A DNA stretch of 64,000 nt from Thiotrichaceae bacterium (GCA_011391085.1 JAABRD010000025.1:1-64000), one strand, 5' to 3'. Positions 26,447-36,473 are shown, counted from the first letter of the stretch. Numbers and translations: made by a program. The notes: generated by a model from the letters alone, not told the origin.

Positions 26447-27823
26447 ATGTACAAACGCTTATTTATCCTCGATACCAACGTTCTTATACATGACCCTACG
26501 GCAATTTTTCGTTTTAAAGAACATGCGGTCTATTTGCCGATGGTCGTCCTTGAAGAACTGGACGCTGCCAAAAAAGGAATGTCTGAAGTCGCCCGCAACG
26601 TCCGCCAAGTCAGTCGTTTTCTGGAAGAATTGACTCAATCTCAAGACCAACTCAAAATGGGCATTGCCCTTCCGGCCGGCAGTACAGGAGAGGAAGGAGG
26701 ACATTTATTTTTTCAAACAGAAGTCTTTCCTACTGACCTTTTGCCAGATACGTTGCCTGGCAATAAACCTGATAATAGCCTGCTGTGTACTGCTATAGCC
26801 ATTCAACAAGCTGAACCAGATAAACAAGTTACCATCGTTTCGAAAGACATTAACTTGCGAATTAAGGCCCGGGTATTAGGTATTCATGCAGAAGATTATA
26901 CCAATGACAAAGTGCTTGATGATGTCGACTTGCTTTATACAGGTCAACAATCTTTGTCAGCCGATTTTTGGGAGACTTACGGTCCTCATCTAACTCAGCA
27001 AGAACAGGGGCGAACTTCTTATATGGTCACCGGACCTATTGTCAACCAATGGTATCCCAACCAATTTTTATACAGTGTCACCAATTCCAAAACTTGGGAA
27101 GCCATTGTCAGAGACTGTCAAACCGGTCAAGCGACCCTGGAACAATTAAGAGACTTTCGTTCTCCTAAACACAACGTCTGGGGTATTGAAGCCCGCAACC
27201 GAGAACAAAATTTTGCCCTCAATCTCCTTCTTGACCCAGAGATAGATTTTGTCACCCTCGTGGGCGCCGCAGGGACGGGCAAAACGTTACTTGCCTTAGC
27301 CGCTGGACTGGCCCAAACGCTGGACCAACAACGTTATTTAGAAATCATTGTCACCCGTGTAACGGTCCCCGTAGGCGAAGACATTGGTTTTCTCCCCGGT
27401 ACGGAGGAGGAGAAGATGACCCCCTGGATGGGGGCTTTCATCGATAATTTGGAAGTTCTCAATCCTACCACGGGCGGAGAGTGGGGACGGGCGGCCACGG
27501 CTGATTTGCTTCATAATCGTATCAAAATACGTTCACTTAACTTCATGCGTGGCCGAACTTTTTTAAACCGCTATATTATTTTAGATGAAGCCCAAAACCT
27601 CACTTCCAAACAAATGAAAACCTTTATTACTCGCGCAGGACCTGGCACCAAAATCGTTTGCTTAGGTAATATTGCCCAAATTGACACACCTTACCTGACT
27701 GAAACCACTTCGGGTCTCACCTACATAGTGGACCGCTTTAAAACTTGGCAACATAGTGGACACATTACTTTACAACGTGGTGAACGTTCCCGGTTAGCAG
27801 ATTTTGCAACACAAGCGTTGTGA
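26447..27823 (+). CDS. PIN-PhoH family protein (YlaK type)
   Basis: A fusion of an N-terminal PIN ribonuclease domain (RLFILDTNVLIHDP, acidic residues Asp in LDTNV and VLEELD) to a PhoH-type helicase-like ATPase. Walker A is GAAGTGKT near residue 273, the REF-type segment IGFLPGTEEEKM follows, and Walker B is IILDEAQNL. Such proteins are thought to unwind and cleave RNA. I place the start at the ATG just before YKRLFILDTNV (458 aa); ATGs at 26395 and 26429 are alternatives. A second, PIN-less PhoH (ybeZ) lies at 55933. Confidence 0.9.
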   Translation: MYKRLFILDTNVLIHDPTAIFRFKEHAVYLPMVVLEELDAAKKGMSEVARNVRQVSRFLEELTQSQDQLKMGIALPAGSTGEEGGHLFFQTEVFPTDLLPDTLPGNKPDNSLLCTAIAIQQAEPDKQVTIVSKDINLRIKARVLGIHAEDYTNDKVLDDVDLLYTGQQSLSADFWETYGPHLTQQEQGRTSYMVTGPIVNQWYPNQFLYSVTNSKTWEAIVRDCQTGQATLEQLRDFRSPKHNVWGIEARNREQNFALNLLLDPEIDFVTLVGAAGTGKTLLALAAGLAQTLDQQRYLEIIVTRVTVPVGEDIGFLPGTEEEKMTPWMGAFIDNLEVLNPTTGGEWGRAATADLLHNRIKIRSLNFMRGRTFLNRYIILDEAQNLTSKQMKTFITRAGPGTKIVCLGNIAQIDTPYLTETTSGLTYIVDRFKTWQHSGHITLQRGERSRLADFATQAL

Positions 27824-27826
27824 AAA

Positions 27827-27984
27827 ACAATGAATAATGAATAATGGAAAAACCCAGGGTGGACTAGAGGCTTCAGCCGGAAAAGTGCCCCACCCACCGG
27901 CTAAAGCCTCTACTCCAACAAAGCCTCTACTCCAACATAGCATTTAAAATCTCATTATTCATTATTCATTATTCATTATTCATT
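27827..27984. repeat. Inverted heptamer arrays around a CTAGAGGC repeat, before guaB
   Basis: TGAATAA repeats (27827-27847) and ATTATTC repeats (27952-27984) flank a CTAGAGGCTTCAGCCGG / CCGGCTAAAGCCTCTACTCC inverted repeat (about 27863-27932). The right array ends 12 bp before guaB. Confidence 0.75.
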
Positions 27985-27995
27985 CAAGAATTAAT

Positions 27996-29465
27996 ATGCG
28001 CATTTTCCAAGAAGCCCTCACCTTTGACGACGTTCTCCTTCTCCCGGCCCACTCCACCGTTTTGCCGAAACAAGTCCTCCTGCACACCAAAGTGACGCGC
28101 GAGATTGGCCTTCACATCCCCATCATTTCGGCTGCCATGGACACCGTGACCGAGGCACGTCTGGCTATTGCTTTGGCCCAAGAAGGAGGCATCGGCATTA
28201 TTCATAAAAATCTCACCATTGAAGAACAAGCCCGTCAAGTTCGGGCGGTCAAAAAATTTGAAAGCGGTGTTATCAACGACCCCATCACGGTGACCCCCAC
28301 CACCACTGTGCAAGAAGTTCTGGCCATCACCCGCGCCCATCGAATTTCTGGTGTTCCAGTCGTGGACAACGGACTCCTCGTCGGCATTGTCACCAGCCGC
28401 GACCTCCGCTTTGAAACTCACTATGATAGCCCCGTGTCACGCATTATGACTCCTAAAGACCGCCTAGTTACCGTTCAGGAAGATGCCACTCGTGACGAAG
28501 TGGCCAACCTCCTCCATAAACACCGCATCGAAAAGGTTCTCGTGGTCAATGACCAATTTCAACTATGTGGCATGATTACCGTCAAAGACATCCAAAAAGC
28601 CACGGAAAAACCTGACGCTTGTAAAGATAGCAAAGAACGCTTGCGTGTCGGCGCCGCCGTCGGTACGGGAGAGGAGACCGAAGCACGAGTAGCAGCCTTA
28701 GTGGAAGCTGAAGTCGATGTCATTGTGGTGGACACCGCCCATGGCCATTCTCAAGGCGTTTTAGACCGTATTCGCTGGATTAAAAACCAATATCCTAACG
28801 TCCAAATAATTGGAGGTAACATCGCCACAGGTGACGCGGCCCTGGCCTTAGCTGACGCCGGGGTGGACGCAGTTAAGGTTGGCATTGGGCCCGGTTCCAT
28901 CTGCACCACCCGTATTGTTGCAGGCGTTGGCGTCCCTCAAATCACCGCTATTGACAATGTCTCTCAAGCCCTTCAAAATACTTCCATCCCTATCATTGCC
29001 GACGGTGGTATTCGCTACTCTGGCGACATTGCCAAAGCCATTGCCGCCGGGGCCCATTGTGTGATGATAGGAGGTCTATTAGCAGGGACTGAAGAAGCCC
29101 CCGGCGAAGTTGAACTCTATCAAGGTCGTTCCTACAAAACCTATCGTGGCATGGGTTCCCTAAGTGCCATGGCCCAAGCCCACAGTTCCAAAGACCGCTA
29201 CTTTCAAGAGAGTGTTGACGACATTCAAAAATTGGTGCCAGAAGGCATTGAAGGACGAGTCCCTTACAAAGGCACGTTACTAGGTGTCATCCACCAACTA
29301 CTAGGCGGAGTTCGTGCCAGCATGGGTTACACGGGTTGCCACAGCATTGAAGAAATGCGCACGAAACCCCATTTTGTCAGAGTGACGTTAGCAGGAATGC
29401 GCGAGAGTCATGTGCATGATGTCACGATTACCAAAGAGGCGCCTAATTATCGCGTGGATTCTTGA
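27996..29465 (+). CDS. guaB: Inosine-5'-monophosphate dehydrogenase
   Basis: GuaB oxidises IMP to XMP, the committed step to GMP. The 489-residue protein begins [17 protein letters not shown]. Two CBS domains lie at about residues 95-205. The catalytic Cys303 is in [18 protein letters not shown], followed by the ADGGI phosphate loop and the mobile flap segment. All residues look intact. The start has no Shine-Dalgarno; an ATTATTC array lies immediately upstream. guaA follows about 1.3 kb downstream, and the space between is occupied by repeats and a broken Rpn-family gene. Confidence 0.98.
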   Translation: MRIFQEALTFDDVLLLPAHSTVLPKQVLLHTKVTREIGLHIPIISAAMDTVTEARLAIALAQEGGIGIIHKNLTIEEQARQVRAVKKFESGVINDPITVTPTTTVQEVLAITRAHRISGVPVVDNGLLVGIVTSRDLRFETHYDSPVSRIMTPKDRLVTVQEDATRDEVANLLHKHRIEKVLVVNDQFQLCGMITVKDIQKATEKPDACKDSKERLRVGAAVGTGEETEARVAALVEAEVDVIVVDTAHGHSQGVLDRIRWIKNQYPNVQIIGGNIATGDAALALADAGVDAVKVGIGPGSICTTRIVAGVGVPQITAIDNVSQALQNTSIPIIADGGIRYSGDIAKAIAAGAHCVMIGGLLAGTEEAPGEVELYQGRSYKTYRGMGSLSAMAQAHSSKDRYFQESVDDIQKLVPEGIEGRVPYKGTLLGVIHQLLGGVRASMGYTGCHSIEEMRTKPHFVRVTLAGMRESHVHDVTITKEAPNYRVDS

Positions 29466-29545
29466 TAAACAACTCACTTAAAATAACTTTCCTAAACCTG
29501 CAAGGTTTAGGAAAGTCGTTCCCTCTGTAGCCGTTCTGTCGTTCT

Positions 29546-29689
29546 GTAGGGTGGATTAAGCGTAGCGTATCCACCTGCCGTTCTATCGTTCTGTAGGGTG
29601 GATTAAGCGTAGCGTATCCACCTGCCGTTCTGTCGTTCTGTAGCCGTTCTCAATAATTGGTGGATACGCTTCGCTTAATCCACCCTACC
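29546..29689. repeat. GTAGGGTGGATTAAGCG repeat cluster after guaB
   Basis: Two direct copies of the GTAGGGTGGATTAAGCGTAGCG unit, interspersed with CCGTTCTGTCGTTCT repeats, face one inverted copy at 29659-29689. The Rpn-family gene remnant begins just after the inverted copy. Confidence 0.75.
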
Positions 29690-29696
29690 TGAAATA

Positions 29697-30346
29697 CTGC
29701 TTCCGAAGCCTTCCGAGACGGTTTCAAGGCGGCCCCCAACTCACCCTCGTGGTGTTCAGGAGTATACTGGTTTGGCGAGTCGTTTAAAACGGCTATCGTC
29801 GCTATCAATCAACTCCCACCGACGCCCGACACGCTGTGGTTACGGTTATTGGGCAAGGGCAAAGTTCGGCAACAGGCACTGACAGAATTGTTAGCGTTAC
29901 CAGAAGACCATCCATTTCGCAATCGGGTGCTAGAATTAATTAACAACTATCTCAAGGAGATAGAAAAACAATCCCAGTTCACCAACGACTATAAGGAATT
30001 TGTTATGGAATTATCACCAGCTTATTTACAATGGCGGGAAGAGACTCTTCAGAAGGGGAAACAAGAAGGTCGTTTAGAAGGCCGCTTAGAAGGCCGCTTA
30101 GAAGACCGGCGCTTGTGGGTAGAAAACCTGCTAAAGTTACGCTTTGGTGCTATCGACGACGCCCTGCGGAACATCATCGACCCCCTGTTACAACTCTCTC
30201 CAGAGGAATCCTCCAGATTCTTTTTCCAACTCTCACGGGAAGAATTTTTAGCGAAATTTGGAAGTCCCTCAAAACCGGGTCGCCTTTCTAAACCCTCCAG
30301 AGTGAGGAAAACTAAACCTGCTAAAACTAAACCTGCTAAGGAGTAA
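29697..30346 (+). pseudogene. 5'-truncated Rpn-family nuclease/transposase-like gene
   Basis: The open frame starts after a TGA at about 29694, right at the edge of a repeat. It includes FGESFKTAIVAINQLPPTPD (29785-29830) and then LRLLGKGKVRQQALTELLALP. These segments come from the middle of Rpn-family (recombination-promoting nuclease/putative transposase) proteins, so the N-terminal nuclease half is missing. The first possible start inside is a TTG at 29849. The C-terminal part has EGRLEGRLE repeats, a segment like FGAIDDALRNIIDPLLQLSPEE and a Lys/Pro-rich tail with KTKPAKTKPAK. It may still be translated, but it is not a complete enzyme. Confidence 0.65.
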
Positions 30347-30349
30347 GTG

Positions 30350-30649
30350 ATGGAATTATCACCAGCTTATTTACAATGGCGGGAAGAGACTCTCCAAAAA
30401 GGTCGCTTAGAAGGCCGTCGCCTGATGGTGAAAAACTTGCTAAAGCACTGTTTTGGCACCCTTGACGACGCCCTACAAAAAATCATCGACCCGTTGTCAC
30501 AACTCTCTCCAGAGGAATCCGCCAGTTTCTTTTTCCAACTCTCACGGGAGGAATTTTTAGCGCGGTTTGGAAGTCCCTCAACAAAACTGTATCGGCTTCC
30601 TATTCCAAAACTGGCAAAGTTTAGGAAAGCTAAACCGGCTAAAAAGTGA
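30350..30649 (+). pseudogene. Partial tandem duplicate of the Rpn-family C-terminus
   Basis: The product (about 99 aa) begins MELSPAYLQWREETLQKG, the same segment as 30005 onward in the preceding remnant. It parallels that remnant to the end (FGTLDDALQKIIDPLSQLSPEE, SREEFLARFGSPS, KPAKK). It lacks the LLGKGK part and any nuclease domain. It is a duplicated 3' fragment with an intact short frame that starts 3 bp after the previous stop. Confidence 0.65.
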
Positions 30650-30679
30650 GGGAGGAAGTTATCACCAATTTGATAAACC

Positions 30680-30714
30680 AAGATTTGACAACTTTTGAAA
30701 AGTTGTCAAATCTT
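30680..30714. repeat. Perfect 17-bp palindrome before guaA
   Basis: AAGATTTGACAACTTTT and its exact complement flank a single base. It is 22 bp before the guaA ATG, so in mRNA it would form a strong hairpin in the leader. A different palindrome of similar style is at 43005-43038. Confidence 0.85.
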
Positions 30715-30736
30715 ACCAACATTTATTTCACCTCAC

Positions 30737-32377
30737 ATGCCAAACATTCACGCCCATCGCATCTTAATTTTAGACTTCGGTTCTCAATATACTCAACTCA
30801 TCGCCCGGCGCGTCCGTGAAGCAGGGGTTTATTGCGAAATTCATCCCTATCACTTAGATGATGACACCCTCACTCATTTTCAACCAAAAGGCATCATTCT
30901 CTCCGGCAGTCCCGAATCAGTACACGATGTCTCCCTTGACTACCGTGCCCCAGACCGTATTTTCACTTTAGACGTTCCCATTTTGGGCATCTGTTACGGA
31001 ATGCAAACGATGGCTACCCAATTGGGTGGACAAGTGGAGACAGCGCAGGTGCGCGAATTTGGATATGCCCAAGTCCGGGCGCAAGGTCATTCTCAACTGC
31101 TACGTGACATTGAAGACCATCTCAGTCTTGAAGGTCACGGGCTGTTAGACGTATGGATGAGTCACGGCGATCAAGTCTGTACCTTGCCACCTCATTTCAA
31201 ACGCATTGCTTCCACTGCAACTTGTCCTATTGCAGGAATGGCCGATGACACTCGCCACTTCTATGGTCTCCAATTTCATCCTGAAGTGACTCACACCTTG
31301 CAAGGGGCCTGCATCCTGCAACGTTTTATTTACGATATTTGCGGTTGTCAAGCCTTGTGGACACCGGCGAATATTATCCAAGATAGCATTGATAAAATCC
31401 GGGCCGAAGTCGGTTCTCAAAAGGTTCTCCTCGCCCTGTCAGGAGGCGTCGATTCTTCTGTGGTAGCAGTCCTTCTCCACCGTGCCATTGGCGATCAACT
31501 CCATTGCGTCTTTGTTGACAATGGCCTCCTACGTTGGCAAGAAGCCGAACAAGTGATGGCCACTTTTGCCCAACATCTAGGGATACGAGTCTTGCAAGTA
31601 CAAGCAGAGACTCGTTTTCTAACCGCTTTGACAGGTGTTGTGGACCCTGAACAGAAGCGCAAAATCATTGGTAATCTCTTCATTCAATTATTTGAGGAAG
31701 AGGCCGCTAAACTGAGTTTTCTACCTGATTCTGCTAACGGTAATCACCGTGAGTTAGGAAGAGAGGGACTGGGGGAGGGAGGCGGAGGGTTTCTTGCCCA
31801 AGGTACGATTTATCCCGATGTCATTGAATCCGCCCGCACCAAATTTGGCAAAGCCCATGTTATCAAGTCTCATCATAACGTAGGAGGCTTACCTGAAAAA
31901 ATGCACCTCAAGTTAATTGAACCGTTACGCGAATTGTTCAAAGATGAGGTTCGTAAAATTGGGATAGAACTGGGTTTGCCCAATGAAATGGTCTATCGTC
32001 ACCCCTTCCCTGGGCCAGGGTTGGGAGTGCGCATTTTAGGGGAGGTGAAAAAAGAATACGCAGACATTTTACGGCGTGCCGACGCGATTTTCATGGCAGA
32101 ACTTCGCCAACAAGGTTGGTATGATAAAGTCAGTCAAGCCTTTGCCGTATTCCTCCCCGTGAAATCAGTAGGCGTGGTGGGCGATGCGCGACACTACAAT
32201 TATGTGGTTGCGTTACGGGCAGTGGAAACGGTAGATTTTATGACCGCCCGCTGGGCCCAATTGCCGTATGAGTTATTGGAACGGTTGTCTAATCGAATTA
32301 TCAACGAAGTCCCTGGCATCTCGCGAGTGGTTTATGATATTTCGGGGAAACCGCCGGCAACCATTGAGTGGGAGTGA
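30737..32377 (+). CDS. guaA: GMP synthase (glutamine-hydrolysing)
   Basis: GuaA aminates XMP to GMP using glutamine. The class I amidotransferase domain has the nucleophile Cys86 (GICYGMQTM) and the His/Glu pair in [10 protein letters not shown]. The ATP pyrophosphatase domain has the PP-loop LSGGVDSS (residues 234-241). The C-terminal dimerisation domain ends PPATIEWE. The ATG at 30737 matches the family N-terminus; a further upstream in-frame start at 30695 lies in a hairpin. At 546 aa it is about 20 residues longer than E. coli GuaA, because of a Gly/Glu-rich insert at about residues 328-352 just before [14 protein letters not shown]. Confidence 0.97.
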   Translation: MPNIHAHRILILDFGSQYTQLIARRVREAGVYCEIHPYHLDDDTLTHFQPKGIILSGSPESVHDVSLDYRAPDRIFTLDVPILGICYGMQTMATQLGGQVETAQVREFGYAQVRAQGHSQLLRDIEDHLSLEGHGLLDVWMSHGDQVCTLPPHFKRIASTATCPIAGMADDTRHFYGLQFHPEVTHTLQGACILQRFIYDICGCQALWTPANIIQDSIDKIRAEVGSQKVLLALSGGVDSSVVAVLLHRAIGDQLHCVFVDNGLLRWQEAEQVMATFAQHLGIRVLQVQAETRFLTALTGVVDPEQKRKIIGNLFIQLFEEEAAKLSFLPDSANGNHRELGREGLGEGGGGFLAQGTIYPDVIESARTKFGKAHVIKSHHNVGGLPEKMHLKLIEPLRELFKDEVRKIGIELGLPNEMVYRHPFPGPGLGVRILGEVKKEYADILRRADAIFMAELRQQGWYDKVSQAFAVFLPVKSVGVVGDARHYNYVVALRAVETVDFMTARWAQLPYELLERLSNRIINEVPGISRVVYDISGKPPATIEWE

Positions 32378-32586
32378 CAAAGCTGCGCTTTGGATTCATG
32401 TTTTCTCAACTGTAGGGTGGATACGCTACGCTTAATCCACCCTACAGAGAACTACTACAGAGAACTGAAATACCAGTTTGGTTTTGCATAGGTACTTATG
32501 TGAGAGAATGTAAAGACGTGTCAGCATCCCCTCAACGTCTCCTCTTCTCATCACACACCTCACAATTCCAGATTATCACTTACCAC
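32378..32586. other. Intergenic region after guaA
   Basis: It contains a CAAAGCTGCGCTTTGGA hairpin relic at the guaA stop and a palindromic GTAGGGTGGATACGCTACGCTTAATCCACCCTAC (32411-32446). The rest shows no gene. Confidence 0.6.
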
Positions 32587-32805
32587 CTAACGCCCCCCAG
32601 GCAAACACTCCCAATTACCAGCAGGCACCACCCCAGTCGAAGTCGACACCACCGGCGGATTCACTGTCACCTCAATCTCCTCATCACTGGTGACCAACGT
32701 CCTATCGCCTAGACGATAACCCACCGTGATATAAAAAGTACCCGTGTTTGGCATCACGTCCTGGTAAATGTCCACGTCCGCCGTTTTAATTTCACAGGCG
32801 TTAGC
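32587..32805 (-). pseudogene. Fragment of a secreted-protein-like gene
   Basis: An open segment encodes CEIKTADVDIYQDVMPNTG, then FYITVGYRLGDRTLV and a short tail. The composition looks like the end of a larger exported beta-rich protein, but no start or 5' part is present. The upstream edge is a CTAGAGGC repeat flanked by the direct duplication CCGCCGTTTTAATTTC (about 32779 and 32814). I do not recognise the family. Confidence 0.4.
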
Positions 32806-32861
32806 CTCTAGTCCACCGCCGTTTTAATTTCTGGAGACTTTCCACTCTAACCGCGTTTCTG

Positions 32862-33380
32862 TTATATGATAAATGATCCCGTATTAGGGTCATATTCTCC
32901 ATCTTTCCATAATTTTTCAAATAGCAACAGGAGTTTTTTGGCGCCGGGACGGTCTTTAAAATTCACCTTGGCCATCAAGGTATCGGTATGGGGACGGTGC
33001 ATATAGCCAATGCCATCGACTATCATAAAGGTGTCTGGGACGGATTTGTGAATATCGGCGAGGCGTCGGAATTGGATGAGGCTGCCTAGCCGTTTGCCTA
33101 GTTGGAGAATGAGGTGGCCGCGGCGGGAGACTTTGGCGGGGTCGTGGAGTAGTATGCGAATTCGGGTGTGGCGACTGCGTAAGGCTAGGTCTTCAATGAC
33201 ATCTCGGCATTCTTCATTGTCATAAACCAGTGGATCAAAATCGCGGCTGAGGAGGTCGAGGTGTAGTTCGGCTTGTTGAATCATAGCCACGGTGATTTTT
33301 TGGTTTTCTTCGTCAGATCGACAGAATATTTCTTCTTCGGTTTCGCCTAAGATGTATTTGTCTAGGTGATTGAGATCCAT
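32862..33380 (-). CDS. DUF7931-like (inactive PLD-like) protein
   Basis: A 172-residue cytoplasmic protein without a signal peptide. It resembles small gammaproteobacterial proteins with a phospholipase D-like fold that lack the HKD catalytic motif. Recognisable pieces are LDLLSRDFDPLVYDNEEC, TRIRILLHDPAKVSRRGH, FMIVDGIGYMHRPHTDTL and AKVNFKDRPGAKKLLLLFEKLW. Function is unknown. It is the last of a set of minus-strand genes; no Shine-Dalgarno is seen. Confidence 0.65.
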   Translation of the reverse strand: MDLNHLDKYILGETEEEIFCRSDEENQKITVAMIQQAELHLDLLSRDFDPLVYDNEECRDVIEDLALRSRHTRIRILLHDPAKVSRRGHLILQLGKRLGSLIQFRRLADIHKSVPDTFMIVDGIGYMHRPHTDTLMAKVNFKDRPGAKKLLLLFEKLWKDGEYDPNTGSFII

Positions 33381-33465
33381 AATGAAATTTCAGCAGTTCA
33401 GTGATTCAGGAGTCCAAAGCGTAGCGAAGGACTCCTGAAGGGGGGATGGATAGGGAGACCTTGTT

Positions 33466-35328
33466 TTATCTGACGTTTTCTGCGGAAGGATTGGCGATCC
33501 AGCCTTGCAAATTTTGGTCAGGCAGTTCTACTTTGACCCACCAGTCGGTTTTGCGTTCGGTGGCGACTTTGCCCCATAGGTCGGCTTGAGAAGTGGTTTG
33601 GGGGTCCCAGGCTTCGTCCAGGTAGTACAGTCGGCCTTTGTACCACATCACATGGAGTCCTTGTCCTTTGGGTTCCAAGTCCAGTAGTAAGTCGCTTTGT
33701 GAAAGCTGGAGAAGTTCCTTGTTTTCGACGACGGCGGCTTCTATGGGAAGGGCTTGGATTTGAGTGTTTTTGATGACGACAATTTCTCCATATTGGGTTG
33801 TGTTGACTTGCCCTTCTATGGCTTGGAGGGTTTGTTGGGCTTCTAATTGGGCCAAGGTGGCAGATTCAAACGTGGGACTTTCGTAGAGGGTAGCTGGAAC
33901 TTTTAGTTTCCATTTGCCATACGCACAGTTTTCTGCCAGACAGCCGGCTTTGACATAAGGCAATCTGGGTAGCAATTTGATATAGCTGGTTTGAACATAG
34001 CCCATTTTGCCGTCTTCCAGTTGGATTTTATACCATTGACCTAAGCAGTCAAGGATGCGGAGTTTGCTGTCTTTATCGACTTTTGCCAGGAGGGGAGTAT
34101 GTTCGCCTATGCCTTCGCGGACATTGAGGACCACGTCGGGGTCGGTTGCGACTATGCCTAGCAGTGGGATGTTGTCTTTACTGGGGCCATCGCTGGTTTT
34201 CGCTTCTACAAACCAGCTTTGGCGAGGTTTAGGCCCTAGACTGTCAATCTCTTCAGACCAGTTATCGACAAACTGTCCTTCGGTCCATTGGGCCATCACG
34301 AGGGTGACAGGCCGTTTCATGGTCAGGTGTAATATGGGTTTGGAGTGAATTTTGCCGTTCTCTACCGTAAAACTGAGTAGGCTATCTGGGGTAAGGACGA
34401 CCAGCAGGTTTTGGTCAGGTGAGGACAAGGCGTCCACCGCGTCAGGAATTTGGGCTTTGATGGTTTCCCAGTCGGGGGTCAATTGGTTGGATTTGACCAA
34501 TTTTTCAGGAACGGGGAGGTCTGCCGTAAAATTGGCATATTGTCCTTTGTTGTCTGGGAAGTGTCCTTTGATGACCCATTGGCCTTGACCGCGCATGACG
34601 CCGCCACTGAGTTCGCCCCAATTTTGGCTATCGCTACCTTGGCGACTCTCCTTATAGTTGTTCGCAACCTTTTCAAGTTGAGACATGGCGTCTGGGCCTA
34701 GCAACTCGGAAAATCCGACGGTTTCCAGTTCTTCAATGGATAATGTTTGTAAGGCACTTTGGCTAGTGGCTTCGCCCATTCCTTGACAGGTCTCAATGTT
34801 GAGAAATCCAACGGTGACATAGTTGTTTTCAACGAATAAGAGGTCTCGATAAGAGTGACCTATACAAGATTCTCCATGTTTGGCATCAATGGCTTGTTCT
34901 TTAACCAAAGTAGCGGTTTCAAAGGCTTCGATGCCTTCTTTGGTGGCCAAAAAGGGATTGACCGGGGCGTCTGGGTCTGGGGGAGGATTGATCCAGATAA
35001 AGTCTTCGGCAAATTCGTTGTAGGCACTGTGTTTCACGTCCATGCGCCAAAATCCGTCTTCACGAGAGACTAATAAGCTGGTTTTTTCGGAACCCAGTTG
35101 GAGTTTTCCTTCTTGGGTGCGTAGCCAGAGGGTGCGATAAGAGGCGGTCCCTTGGGTAAAATCGTCGGCGCCTTCTAAACGCGGTCCTTCTTCTTCAACG
35201 ACTTGGACTGTGGTATCGTAATGGCCGCCGTGGCGAAAGCCCAACAGGAGGCCATATTCTTGTGCATTCACTGAGTTGGCAATGAATAGGGCAGTTAATG
35301 TGGATAGGATTGGTTTAGTCATGTTCAA
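33466..35328 (-). CDS. Exported protein with bacterial SH3 domain, TTG start
   Basis: The 620-residue protein has a signal peptide (about 22 residues, cleaved after VNA). A long unrecognised N-terminal region of about 370 residues contains ATSQSALQTLSIEELETVGF. A bacterial SH3 domain lies at about residues 395-460 (VVLNVREGIGEHTPLL, QWYKIQLEDGKMGYVQTSYI), and a second SH3-like stretch near the C-terminus ends in GWIANPSAENVR. SH3b domains often bind cell-wall peptides. AGGAG lies 7 bases before a TTG at 35328 but 13 before the ATG at 35322, so TTG is the better start by spacing. Confidence 0.75.
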   Translation of the reverse strand: MNMTKPILSTLTALFIANSVNAQEYGLLLGFRHGGHYDTTVQVVEEEGPRLEGADDFTQGTASYRTLWLRTQEGKLQLGSEKTSLLVSREDGFWRMDVKHSAYNEFAEDFIWINPPPDPDAPVNPFLATKEGIEAFETATLVKEQAIDAKHGESCIGHSYRDLLFVENNYVTVGFLNIETCQGMGEATSQSALQTLSIEELETVGFSELLGPDAMSQLEKVANNYKESRQGSDSQNWGELSGGVMRGQGQWVIKGHFPDNKGQYANFTADLPVPEKLVKSNQLTPDWETIKAQIPDAVDALSSPDQNLLVVLTPDSLLSFTVENGKIHSKPILHLTMKRPVTLVMAQWTEGQFVDNWSEEIDSLGPKPRQSWFVEAKTSDGPSKDNIPLLGIVATDPDVVLNVREGIGEHTPLLAKVDKDSKLRILDCLGQWYKIQLEDGKMGYVQTSYIKLLPRLPYVKAGCLAENCAYGKWKLKVPATLYESPTFESATLAQLEAQQTLQAIEGQVNTTQYGEIVVIKNTQIQALPIEAAVVENKELLQLSQSDLLLDLEPKGQGLHVMWYKGRLYYLDEAWDPQTTSQADLWGKVATERKTDWWVKVELPDQNLQGWIANPSAENVR

Positions 35329-35404
35329 GATGTTTCTCCTGATAGCAAGTGGTTTGGGTTGAGATGATGAGAGGAGGGCTGTTTAATGTGTCAAGCAGTT
35401 CCTG

Positions 35405-35803
35405 TTATTTGCAAGCAAATTTGGTGACTTCAATCACGCGCACTTTATCGCCTTTGATGTCTTGATATTTGAGGGTCCCCTCGACTTCCATGTCTTCGGC
35501 ACAGTCAACGGAGGCGGTGGTACGCAAGATGACATAAGAGGTGTCGTCGTCAAAGGTCATGTAGTCCTGGAAACCTTTGCCACCGGCAAAGCTGGGGTCG
35601 GCTTCGGTGTACTCTGGGGGGACGTCATCCATGGTAGCGCGTGGCCCTTTGACTTTGACGCTTTTGCCTTCACAGGCTTTCCATGAATCGGTTTTGGCGG
35701 GGTCGGCTATGGCGCAGTCACCTGCAAGCGCAGGCATGGTGCTTAGTAGCCATATTAAGAATATAGGAAATGTGCATTTCCTAGATATATTTTGGTATTT
35801 CAT
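35405..35803 (-). CDS. Small exported protein of unknown function
   Basis: A 132-residue protein with a signal peptide (hydrophobic FPIFLIWLLSTMPALA, cleaved before GDC). The mature part has five cysteines and an OB-like pattern (SVKVKGPRA, YVILRTTASVDCAEDMEVEG, VRVIEVTKFACK). The family is unrecognised. It lies 76 bp upstream of the SH3-domain gene on the same strand, and both products are predicted to be exported. Confidence 0.7.
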   Translation of the reverse strand: MKYQNISRKCTFPIFLIWLLSTMPALAGDCAIADPAKTDSWKACEGKSVKVKGPRATMDDVPPEYTEADPSFAGGKGFQDYMTFDDDTSYVILRTTASVDCAEDMEVEGTLKYQDIKGDKVRVIEVTKFACK

Positions 35804-35861
35804 AGAGTTATTTTTGAAGAAAGATAGGGTATATTTGCCTAGTTAAAACATGAAATAATGG

Positions 35862-36025
35862 GTAGTGATGCAATGTGGGTGAAATATCGTGCGGTTTCGC
35901 GTCGGTCTGGAACTCTGATTGAGAGGATTAAATGATAGCCATGAAAGGAGGCTTGACTAATCAGAGTCCATCTGAAAATCATTCTAATCAGAGTTCAGAC
36001 AGTACACCCACATTGCCTCACTACC
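35862..36025. mobile_element. 164-bp MITE (family A, copy 2)
   Basis: GGTAGTGATGCAATGTGGG ends in inverted orientation, with the exact 8-bp duplication AAATAATG on both sides. The interior is the reverse complement of copies 1, 3 and 6. It lies upstream of the small exported protein gene. Confidence 0.92.
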
Positions 36026-36473
36026 AAATAATGAGGGTTAAGAAAACATTTTAATAAGGGCCTTATAATTATGGCACCAAATCTAATGTTGTCTAATGTT
36101 TCCCTAATCAGTATACCAAAGTCTTTTGGGATAATGAATAATGGACCGTCAATGGTCAATCATGAACATCTATTTTAGTGGCGTTAAATGTTGGAGTAGA
36201 GGCTTTAGTCGGTGAAGTCCGGTGGACTAGAGGCTTTAGCCGGTGGACTAGAGGCTTTAGCCGGTGAAGTCCGGTGGACTAGAGGCTTTAGCCGGTGGAG
36301 TCCGGTGGACTAGAGGCTTTAGCCGGTGAGGGGCCGAACATAGATCGAAATCGCAGGGCCACTCCCACCGGCTGAAGCCTCTAGTCCACCTGTATTTTAA
36401 TTTCCGGGGTTAACTTAATGGCATTGTGGCTAACGTTGCTATTTCAACGCCGTCACTCCAACGCTTTCTAATA
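36026..36473. repeat. Expanded CTAGAGGCTTTAGCCGG inverted repeat
   Basis: Five closely spaced copies of 'GTGGACTAGAGGCTTTAGCC' (about 36191-36330) lie in tandem and face one inverted copy ending GCCTCTAGTCCACC (about 36390). A 'CTTAATGGCATTG' repeat follows. No gene is visible in this 450-bp spacer. Confidence 0.75.

Noticed and set aside
36191..36395. Possible CRISPR array of CTAGAGGC units
   Set aside because: Intervals between units are very short and made of the same repeat; the structure is an expanded inverted repeat.
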